Source: Streptomyces sp. B1I3
GTDB lineage: Bacteria > Actinomycetota > Actinomycetes > Streptomycetales > Streptomycetaceae
DNA length: 64,000 nucleotides
Direction: 5' to 3'
Assembly (NCBI RefSeq): GCF_030816615.1
Contig: NZ_JAUSYD010000001.1
Coordinates: 3,162,001 to 3,226,000, forward strand
The position numbers and the translations under genes are program-made. Below the pieces are notes generated by a model that was given only the letters and a program-made list of their open reading frames with translations, had not been told where the DNA came from and ran no database searches. Position 1 is the stretch's first letter, and the number at the start of each line of letters is the position of its first letter. Of the stretch, positions 57,476 through 64,000 are shown one piece after another.

Positions 57476-58861
57476 ATGCTGCTATCTCACGGGGGAGAAA
57501 CGCCGCGCACCGCCGGGTCCGTGGTGCGCTGGACGGTGGGGCAGGTCCTGGCGCTGGCCCCTGACGCGGCGTCACGCTCGGCGGGGAGCGGGCTAGGCGT
57601 GCCGCGCCGGTGGTCGGACGCGGGCTGCGGCGATTCGGGCATGGTGTGGGGCGTGTGCGCGGGAGGCGGCGGCACGCCCTACCGCACGGTGATCGACACG
57701 AAGGCGCCCGCGTACCGGTGCGGCTGCCCCAGCCGGCAGCTCCCGTGCGAGCACGCGCTGGGGCTGCTGCTCCTCTGGGCCTCCGGCGACCCGGCGGTGG
57801 CCTCGGGCGACGCCCCCCACTGGGCCGCGGAGTCACCGGCGGCCGGCCGCGCCCCGGAACCGGCACGGCCGGACGCCCCCGCCGCCGGCCCCGCGGACCC
57901 CCAGGCCGCCAGGCGGCGCGCGGAACGGCGCGCCGAGCGGATCACCGGGGGCGCGCTGGAGCTGGAACAGCGCCTCGCCGACCTGCTGCGCGGCGGCCTC
58001 GCGACGGCCGGCGGACCGGGGCGCACGCTGTGGGAGGAGACCGCGGCCAGGATGGTGGACGCACAGGCACCCGGACTCGCGGGCCGGGTGCGCGAGTTGG
58101 GTGCGATCCCGGACTCCGGCGCGGGCTGGCCGGTGCGGCTGCTCGAGGAGTGCGCGCTGCTGCATCTGCTGGACTCGGCGTGGCTCCGGCTCGACCGGCT
58201 GCCGGAGCCACTGGCGGCGACGGTCCGCACCCGGGTCGGGCTGACGGCCCCCGCCCGGGGTCCGGCGATCCGCGACCGGTGGCAGGTCCTCGCGCAGTAC
58301 GACACCCCGGACGGCAAGATCGTCACCCGCCGCAGCTGGCTGTACGGCGAGGTGTCGGGCCGCACGGCCCTGCTGCTCTCCTTCGGGGCGGCGGGGCGCT
58401 CCCCCGGCCATGACCTGCCGGTGGGGGCGACGGTCGACGCCGAGGTGACGGCGTATCCGGGCGGCGGCCGGCTCAGGGCCGACCTCGGACGGCAGTTCGG
58501 CACGCCCTCCGTGACGGCGGCCCCGCCTCCGGGCGGCACGACGGCCGATGCCGTCGCCGCGTACGGGCGCGCCCTGCGGGACGATCCCTGGCTGGGCTCC
58601 TGGCCGGCCATCCTGCGCGAGGTCGTACCCGTGCCGGCCGGGGACGGCTGGCAGCTGGCCGGCGCGACGGACGGGGAAGCCCTGCCGGTCGCCCCCTGGG
58701 CACTGTCCCGGCCGGGTCTGTGGAAGCTCGTCGCCCTCTCCGGAGGCCGTCCGGTGACGGTGTTCGGCACCTGCGGGCACCAAGGCTTCGATCCTCTCGC
58801 GGCCTGGTGCCGGGAGTCGTCCGACGGCATCGTCGCGGGCGCACCCGTGGCGCTCCGCTGA
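57476..58861 (+). CDS. SWIM zinc-finger protein
   Basis: A 461-residue protein with a SWIM finger, C-x-C-x6-C-x-H, at Cys82, Cys84, Cys91 and His93 (YRCGCPSRQLPCEHALG). The rest is helical with an Arg/Glu-rich region about residues 125-160 and no catalytic motif. SWIM domains usually bind DNA or proteins. The ATG at 57476 has no Shine-Dalgarno site; TACCGT at 57463-57468 suits a leaderless start. It diverges from the MoxR gene and precedes a DUF5691 gene, a combination conserved in Streptomyces as I recall. Confidence 0.85.
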   Translation: MLLSHGGETPRTAGSVVRWTVGQVLALAPDAASRSAGSGLGVPRRWSDAGCGDSGMVWGVCAGGGGTPYRTVIDTKAPAYRCGCPSRQLPCEHALGLLLLWASGDPAVASGDAPHWAAESPAAGRAPEPARPDAPAAGPADPQAARRRAERRAERITGGALELEQRLADLLRGGLATAGGPGRTLWEETAARMVDAQAPGLAGRVRELGAIPDSGAGWPVRLLEECALLHLLDSAWLRLDRLPEPLAATVRTRVGLTAPARGPAIRDRWQVLAQYDTPDGKIVTRRSWLYGEVSGRTALLLSFGAAGRSPGHDLPVGATVDAEVTAYPGGGRLRADLGRQFGTPSVTAAPPPGGTTADAVAAYGRALRDDPWLGSWPAILREVVPVPAGDGWQLAGATDGEALPVAPWALSRPGLWKLVALSGGRPVTVFGTCGHQGFDPLAAWCRESSDGIVAGAPVALR

Positions 58862-58945
58862 CGCGGCCCCGAGCCCCGGCCCGCACGTGCCGACCGCATT
58901 CCCCGACCCGTGATCCGACTCTTTCCCGACGACCGGAGGGAACCG

Positions 58946-60652
58946 ATGCCCGACACCGCCCCCGTCTCCCGTTCCTGCACGCCCGCCGAGCCCGACAGCC
59001 CTGTGCGCACTCCGTGGGAAGAGCTGGTCACGTCGGCACTGCTCGGCACGGACCGGCGCCCGCCGAGGAGGGACGGCGACCCGGCGGACGGGCCGACGGC
59101 GCTGCTGGACGCCGCGGCTCTCCACACCGTGCGGCGCCGGGCCGCACTGCGGCCGGCCACCGCGGCCGCCGCACCTCCGGCGGCTCCCGCCGATCCCCGG
59201 CCGCCGCTCCCCGCCGCCGCCCGTCGCCGGCTCGCCCAACTCCTCGCCGACCGTTCCGCTCCTCCCGTCGGCGGACGGCGGGGGACGGCTCCCGATCTCA
59301 CCGAGCTCATCCCCCAGTGGCTCGCCACCGCCGGTGCCCACGGCTTCCGAGCGCCGGCCGAGCTGCTGCCCGCACTGCTGGACGCCGCCAGAGCACGCAC
59401 CGACCTGCGCCCGCAGGCACTGGCGTTCGCCGGGCCGCGCGGGCTCTGGCTGGCCGGCCTGAACCCGGACTGGAGGTTCGCGCTGCGCGCCTCGGCCGGC
59501 GGTGCGCGGCGGCCCGGTACCGATGACCCGGAGGCGGTGCGCCGGCTCTGGGAGGAGGGGCTCTTCGCGGAACGGGTCGCGCTGCTCGGAGCCGTACGGG
59601 CGCGGGATCCCGGTGCCGCGCGGGCGCTGCTCGCCTCCACATGGCCCACCGAGCGGGCCGAGGACCGGCTGATGTTCCTCGATTCCCTGCGGGCCGGCCT
59701 GACCGGTGACGACGAGGCGTTCCTGGAGGAGGCCCTCTCGGACCGCAGCCGTAATGTCCGCGCCACGGCTGCCGAACTGCTGTCCGCGCTGCCGGGCTCG
59801 GCGCTCGCCGGGCGGATGGCGGACCGCGCCACCTCCTGTGTGAGCCCCGACCGCACGGGGCCCGCCGTCTCCGTCGCCGTGGAGGCACCGCACGAGTGCG
59901 ATGCCGCCATGCAGCGCGACGGCGTGGTCCCGGTTCCGCCGTCGGGGCGGGGCGAACGGTCGTGGTGGCTGGGTCAGCTGGTGGAGGCCACCCCCCTGGG
60001 CGCCTGGCGGGAGCGGTTCGGCGGCCGTACGGCTCAGGAGGTCGTCGCCCTGCCCGTCGCCGACGACTGGGGCGGCGAGCTCCATGCCGCCTGGTGCCGC
60101 GCGGCGGTACGCCAGCGGGATCCCGACTGGGCGCGCGCGCTGCTCGGCGCCCCCTCCACGCCCCCGGCGAGCGGCCCCGGGACGGTGTCCCTCGCGGAGC
60201 GGGCGCAGCTCCTCGCCGTGCTGCCTCCTGCCGAGCGGGCTGTGTGGGTGGCCGGCTTCATAGCGGCGCACGGGCTGTCCGAGGCGTTTCAGCTGCTGGG
60301 TGTCTGCCCCGTGCCCTGGGCGGGGCCGCTCGGCCGCTCGGTGGTGGACGCGCTGGACATCGCGCGGGACGCGGGGAGCTACCCGTGGAGTTTCAGCGGC
60401 GTGATGGGCCTCGCCGAGCGCTGTCTGAACCCTGCCGAGGCGGACCGGCTCGAGGTGCTCACCACCACGCCGGACGAGCCGGAAGGCGCGTCGCCCGGGG
60501 CGGGCGGCTACTGGTCGGAGGCGTTCCAGCGGCTGGTCTCCACGTTGCGCCTCCGCGCGGCCATGGACGCGGAACTGACCCCGGAGCCGGACGGGGAGCC
60601 GACCGAGCCGGACGGGGAGCCGGCCCCGGAGCCGACCGAGCCGGAGGCGTAG
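58946..60652 (+). CDS. DUF5691 family protein
   Basis: A 568-residue protein, recognised as DUF5691. It begins PVRTPWEELVTSALLGTDRR, a family-type start, and continues as helical HEAT-like repeats (for example LAGRMADR, LSDRSRNVRATAAELLSAL). A glutamate/proline tail (TEPDGEPA repeated) ends it. No enzyme motif. ATG at 58946 follows GGAGGGAACCG. It lies 84 bp after the SWIM gene and opposite the MoxR-DUF5682-vWA operon; a joint role with these is likely but unproven. Confidence 0.83.
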   Translation: MPDTAPVSRSCTPAEPDSPVRTPWEELVTSALLGTDRRPPRRDGDPADGPTALLDAAALHTVRRRAALRPATAAAAPPAAPADPRPPLPAAARRRLAQLLADRSAPPVGGRRGTAPDLTELIPQWLATAGAHGFRAPAELLPALLDAARARTDLRPQALAFAGPRGLWLAGLNPDWRFALRASAGGARRPGTDDPEAVRRLWEEGLFAERVALLGAVRARDPGAARALLASTWPTERAEDRLMFLDSLRAGLTGDDEAFLEEALSDRSRNVRATAAELLSALPGSALAGRMADRATSCVSPDRTGPAVSVAVEAPHECDAAMQRDGVVPVPPSGRGERSWWLGQLVEATPLGAWRERFGGRTAQEVVALPVADDWGGELHAAWCRAAVRQRDPDWARALLGAPSTPPASGPGTVSLAERAQLLAVLPPAERAVWVAGFIAAHGLSEAFQLLGVCPVPWAGPLGRSVVDALDIARDAGSYPWSFSGVMGLAERCLNPAEADRLEVLTTTPDEPEGASPGAGGYWSEAFQRLVSTLRLRAAMDAELTPEPDGEPTEPDGEPAPEPTEPEA

Positions 60653-60902
60653 CCGGCCCCGGACGCGGCGCGGGGTGGAGACGTAGCCGACCACGGACTC
60701 GGCGCGGGCCGTACCTCCGCAGCCGGCCACTGCTCAGGAGGCGCGTACGGACCCCGAGCCGGCCACCGCTCCCGCACCGGACACCGATCGGGCCGGGAGC
60801 ACCGCCCCGGGCCGGATCGGGCCCCGGGGCCGGCCCCGGACGTCGTGAGCCGGCCCCGGGGCACCCCCCGGCCCTTGCCGACCGGGGGTCCACGGCCCTC
60901 GG

Positions 60903-61316
60903 TCAGGCCTCCGCCGGCTGGCGGACGTGAGCGTTCACCCAGTCGACGATGGAGGCCGTCGTCGCACCCGGGGTGAAGATCGCCGCGACGCCCCGCTCCT
61001 TCAGCGGAGCGATGTCCGCCTCGGGGATGATGCCGCCGCCGAACACCTTGATGTCCTCCGCCTCGCGCTCCTTCAGGAGCTCGATGACCTTGGCGAAGAG
61101 CGTGTTGTGCGCGCCGGAGAGGATCGAGAGGCCGATGGCGTCGGCATCCTCCTGGATCGCCGTGTCCACGATCTGTTCGGGCGTCTGGTGAAGCCCCGTG
61201 TAGATGACCTCCATACCCGCGTCCCGCAGCGCCCGCGCGATCACCTTGGCCCCGCGGTCGTGGCCGTCGAGGCCCGGCTTGGCCACCACCACACGGATCG
61301 GACCGGTCACACCCAT
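60903..61316 (-). CDS. icmB: Cobalamin-binding small subunit of acyl-CoA mutase (IcmB-like)
   Basis: A 137-residue adenosylcobalamin-binding domain protein. The B12 motif DxHxxG is at Asp17, His19 and Gly22 in [10 protein letters not shown]; the nucleotide-loop serine is in [10 protein letters not shown], and FGGGIIP follows. Length matches IcmB of isobutyryl-CoA mutase. It has no mutase barrel, so it needs a large subunit encoded elsewhere, such as the one at 6955-8544 or an IcmA. ATG at 61316 has GGAGG 5 bp upstream. It diverges from the lipase gene. Confidence 0.9.
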   Translation of the reverse strand: MGVTGPIRVVVAKPGLDGHDRGAKVIARALRDAGMEVIYTGLHQTPEQIVDTAIQEDADAIGLSILSGAHNTLFAKVIELLKEREAEDIKVFGGGIIPEADIAPLKERGVAAIFTPGATTASIVDWVNAHVRQPAEA

Positions 61317-61662
61317 CACTGCCTCCACATGCGTTTCCCGTACCGAAAGGGCCGGGGATGTGAACGAACGTTATCCACAGCATCTCGCACGGCGTCGTTT
61401 CGCGGTGGGCGGGGAGGGGGAAATCACACATGGGACACGTTCGCCAAGCGTCGCTCCCCGCATCGCGCGGCTCATCCGCCGCACAGGGAGCATCGCCAGG
61501 GGAGCCGCAACGAGGTCGTCGTGTCACCGCGCCGTCAGCCGCACGGCACGGTGACACGACGCCCGGTCCGACGAGGGCCGTCGCCACCTCCACAGCGACA
61601 CCCCACGGGGGCGTACGGGGCAGGGAGCCGCCTGCCCCGTACGCCAGTGCAGGAGGTCGGCC
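61317..61662. promoter_or_regulatory. Divergent region between icmB and lipase genes
   Basis: 346 bp without a gene. It contains a perfect 13-bp inverted repeat (CGTCGTGTCACCG at 61517-61529, complement at 61549-61561) with a smaller inner stem, about 100 bp before the lipase ATG, and a perfect E. coli-type DnaA box TTATCCACA at 61371-61379. The hairpin could be an operator or leader structure. Confidence 0.55.
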
Positions 61663-62655
61663 ATGAAGGTCATGAGGGTCCTGCCCATCCTTTCCCTACT
61701 GCTGCACCGATCGCCGTTCCGGCCGACCTGGCTGTCGTTCGCACTGGTCAGAGCGTCGGCGCTGGAGCTGGCCGTCCTCGCCGGGCACGTCCTCATCTAC
61801 CCCTCGGGCATGACGTCCGAGCGCCGGGCCCCCACGGCGCCCCCCGCCCCCGGCGGTCGCACGGGGGCCGACGGCTCCCCCGCCACAGACCCCGCCGGAA
61901 CCGCCCTCGGCATCGCTGCCGGCACCTCCGCCGGAGACCCCGCCGACACCGACCGGTTCACCCGTTCGGCCGAAGCGACCACGCTGCCGACGAGCGCGCT
62001 GGGCGGCCCTCCCGCCGAGGACCGCCTGCCCGTCGTCCTCCTGCACGGTTTCATCGACAACCGCTCGGTCTTCGTCCTGCTGCGGCGCTTCCTGGCGCGC
62101 CACGGCTGGCACCACCTGGAATCGCTCAACTACTCCCCGCTCACCTGTGACGTCCGCACGGCGGCCGAACTGCTGGGCCGCCACGTCGAGGAGATCTGCG
62201 ACCGCACCGGACGCCACGAGATCGACATCGTCGGGCACAGTCTCGGAGGCCTGATCGCGCGGTACTACGTGCAGCGGCTGGGCGGCGACCGACGGGTACG
62301 CACCCTCGTCACCCTCGGTACCCCACACGGCGGCACGGCCGTCGCCCCACTGGCGGCCGCGCTCCCGATCGTCCGCCAGATGCGCACGGGTTCCGACCTG
62401 ATCGAGGAGCTCCGCCACCCGGCCTCAGGCTGCAGGACCCGGTTCGTCAGCTTCTGGAGCGAGTTGGACAGGGTGATGGTCCCGGTCGAGACGGCGCGCA
62501 TCGACCATCCCGACCTCGACGCGGTCAATGTGCGCGTGACCGGCATCGGCCATCTCGCACTGCCGGTCCATCCCGCGGTCGCGGCCGCGATCCGCCAGGC
62601 ACTGGAGTCCGGGACCGCGGCCATCGACGTCCCGGGAACCGCTTCCGTCGCCTGA
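61663..62655 (+). CDS. Lipase/esterase, alpha/beta hydrolase
   Basis: A 330-residue lipase of the class with lid-like N-terminal segment. A hydrophobic N-terminus (1-45) may be a signal or anchor. The oxyanion region is VVLLHGF (124-130); the nucleophile elbow is GHSLGG with Ser193. Probable catalytic Asp in SELDRVMVP and His in TGIGHLALPVH. Similar to triacylglycerol lipases of Streptomyces. ATG after GCAGGAGG. Substrate unknown. Confidence 0.87.
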   Translation: MKVMRVLPILSLLLHRSPFRPTWLSFALVRASALELAVLAGHVLIYPSGMTSERRAPTAPPAPGGRTGADGSPATDPAGTALGIAAGTSAGDPADTDRFTRSAEATTLPTSALGGPPAEDRLPVVLLHGFIDNRSVFVLLRRFLARHGWHHLESLNYSPLTCDVRTAAELLGRHVEEICDRTGRHEIDIVGHSLGGLIARYYVQRLGGDRRVRTLVTLGTPHGGTAVAPLAAALPIVRQMRTGSDLIEELRHPASGCRTRFVSFWSELDRVMVPVETARIDHPDLDAVNVRVTGIGHLALPVHPAVAAAIRQALESGTAAIDVPGTASVA

Positions 62656-62924
62656 CCATCGGGCGGCAAGGCTCAGGCACGGCGGCAGGCACTCCGACAG
62701 GCTTCGCCGACAGCGCCGGTAACCGAACGTCAATCGAAAATAGAGCCAAGCCTCTTGCCCCTGTCCACCGAAAGGCCGCCGATTGCCCGTTTCCTGAGCA
62801 ACCGGAACCTGCCGAAGATTGTCGTCGTCACGTACCGCCGGGTACAGTCGCGGCCACTGCTTCCCCTGGGATCCTCCAACCGGACCCCAGAACAGGTCCT
62901 GCTGCCGAGGCGAGAGAGAAGTTG

Positions 62925-64000
62925 GTGAACGACCAGCACCCCCACGCCGGGTACGTCGGGTACGACAGCCATTCAACCGGCAGCTTCGACACCGACCCGC
63001 TCTTCGGAACCCTTCCGGGTCACCCCGACAACGGCCATGAGACGTACGACGGCGGCTACGCCACCGCGTACGACGGCGCCGACACCGGCTACTCCACCGC
63101 CTACCCCGCCGAGCCCTCTTCTCACACCGGATCGTGGGACACGGGCGCGCATCAGCAGGCCTCGTACGACGCCTACGGCGCCCAGACCCCCCCGCAGGCG
63201 CAGCCGGGGTACGAGACGACCGCCACCACCGCCACGTGGATGCCCGAAGCCGGAATCCCGGCGCAGGCAGCCGCCCACTCCCCTGACGCGACGGGCCAGT
63301 GGGACACCACCGGCTGGGAGAACACCGGCCAGGCGGACCAGTGGGCCACGGGCGACACCGGAGCCTTCCCCACCACGACGTTCAGCAGCACCGCCTACGC
63401 CACGGGCACCTACGCGGTCCCGGCCTTCGAGGCCTCCGGGTACGGAACCACCGACACCGGCGCCTACGACGCCACCGCCTGGAACACGGGCGCCACGCCC
63501 GATAGCGCCGCGTACACACCCGAACAGACGTCGCAGACCTCGTACGAACACCAGTCGCCGTCCTACGAGTCCTACGAGTCCCACGAGTCCTACGCCTCGG
63601 AACAGCACGCGGCACAGCCGTACGAGACGGAACAACACGCGGCGGAGCAGCACGCGTCGGAGCAGTACGGATCCGAGCCGTACGAGGCCCGGCCGTACGA
63701 GCCGGAACCCTACGGAGCTGACGCGCCCGGTTCCCACGGCGCCGCGGCCGGGACCGCCGACGCGGAGGCCGACAGCCACGCCGCCGCAGGGGCCGACGCC
63801 CACGACGCCGGGACGGGGGACGACCCGGACACCCGCATCGCCGACGTGACCGTGGCCCACGCCTCCGTAGCCGCGCGCCCGGTGGGCCGTGCGGCGCAGC
63901 GTGGCGGCAGCCGCGGCCGGCGGCGCACCCCGGCCAAGCGGTCCGCCCTCCTCACCGTCGCCGTCCCCTCCGCCTGCGTCATGAGCGTGGCAGGCATCGC
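62925..64000 (+). CDS. Disordered N-terminus of a large membrane or secreted protein, cut by window edge
   Basis: The frame is open from GTG 62925 to the window end, 358 residues. The first 330 residues are low-complexity, rich in Tyr, Glu, Ser, His, Thr and Ala (YESYESHESYASEQHA and similar). Basic GGSRGRRRTPAKRS then precedes the start of a hydrophobic stretch (ALLTVAVPSACVMSVAG) that looks like a membrane anchor or signal. By synteny, as recalled, this gene is an M23-type peptidoglycan peptidase; the peptidase itself would lie outside the window. GTG follows GAGAGAGAAG. No riboswitch was recognised upstream. Confidence 0.6.
   Translation, partial: MNDQHPHAGYVGYDSHSTGSFDTDPLFGTLPGHPDNGHETYDGGYATAYDGADTGYSTAYPAEPSSHTGSWDTGAHQQASYDAYGAQTPPQAQPGYETTATTATWMPEAGIPAQAAAHSPDATGQWDTTGWENTGQADQWATGDTGAFPTTTFSSTAYATGTYAVPAFEASGYGTTDTGAYDATAWNTGATPDSAAYTPEQTSQTSYEHQSPSYESYESHESYASEQHAAQPYETEQHAAEQHASEQYGSEPYEARPYEPEPYGADAPGSHGAAAGTADAEADSHAAAGADAHDAGTGDDPDTRIADVTVAHASVAARPVGRAAQRGGSRGRRRTPAKRSALLTVAVPSACVMSVAGI

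Noticed and set aside
57833-60730. 965-residue open frame on the minus strand
   Set aside because: Opposite the SWIM and DUF5691 genes, which have clear motifs; the frame is Arg/Gly/Pro-rich with no domain.
61371-61379. Replication origin from a DnaA box
   Set aside because: Single box with no cluster and no dnaA/dnaN neighbours; the real origin of Streptomyces is next to dnaA.
62656-62924. c-di-AMP (ydaO) riboswitch before the last gene
   Set aside because: Such riboswitches precede many Streptomyces cell-wall peptidases, but the conserved segments were not found in this leader.

Overview
The window is a stretch of high-GC actinobacterial chromosome, almost certainly the conserved core of a Streptomyces chromosome. 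Third codon positions are nearly all G or C, many genes start with GTG, Shine-Dalgarno sites are GGAGG-like, and several starts have none and may be leaderless. From memory, the gene order matches the SCO4798 to SCO4882 region of S. coelicolor: succinate dehydrogenase, beta-hexosaminidase, TrpRS, malate dehydrogenase, FolD, PurH/PurN, SucCD, then an IcmB-like subunit. I saw no insertion sequence, prophage, tRNA, rRNA or CRISPR array.

Layout. 1-5.8 kb: edge of a cell-wall glycopolymer cluster (CMP-sialic/Kdn-type cytidylyltransferase, DUF6716 glycosyltransferase, GT2, polysialyltransferase-like enzyme, acyltransferase). 6-9.7 kb: LysE-type exporter, acyl-CoA mutase large subunit, lipoprotein L,D-transpeptidase. 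9.9-13.6 kb: two tandem paralogous ECF sigma / membrane-partner pairs. 13.8-17.3 kb: unknown protein, DUF4328 protein, GH20 hexosaminidase. 17.6-23.5 kb: OHCU-decarboxylase-like gene, sdhCDAB, membrane protein, TetR regulator. 23.6-30.5 kb: metallophosphoesterase, D,D-carboxypeptidase, BrkB-like protein, DprE1/DprE2-like pair, 2'-5' RNA ligase family protein. 30.6-37.5 kb: trpS, rocD, a small lipoprotein with an ATP-grasp ligase, a MocR regulator diverging from an AhpD-like gene, a PEP mutase/isocitrate lyase family gene. 37.5-52.1 kb: mdh, DUF3017, folD, two membrane proteins, purH/purN, a further membrane protein, a PerM-like protein, an Xre-sigma-membrane chimera, sucD/sucC.

52.5-60.7 kb holds the most system-like unit: MoxR AAA+ ATPase, DUF5682 and vWA genes, overlapping by 4 bp at each junction, transcribed divergently from a SWIM zinc-finger gene and a DUF5691 gene. 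60.9-64 kb: IcmB-like B12 subunit, lipase, and the disordered N-terminus of a protein that leaves the window.

How the genes work together: sdhCDAB, sucCD and mdh supply TCA-cycle steps, purH/purN and folD one-carbon and purine steps. Several loci act on the cell envelope: glycopolymer synthesis, L,D-transpeptidase, D,D-carboxypeptidase, DprE1/2, PerM-like. The mutase large subunit (7-8.5 kb) and the small B12 subunit (61 kb) may be two halves of one enzyme. Functions are read from sequence motifs and recalled family knowledge; no database search was possible.
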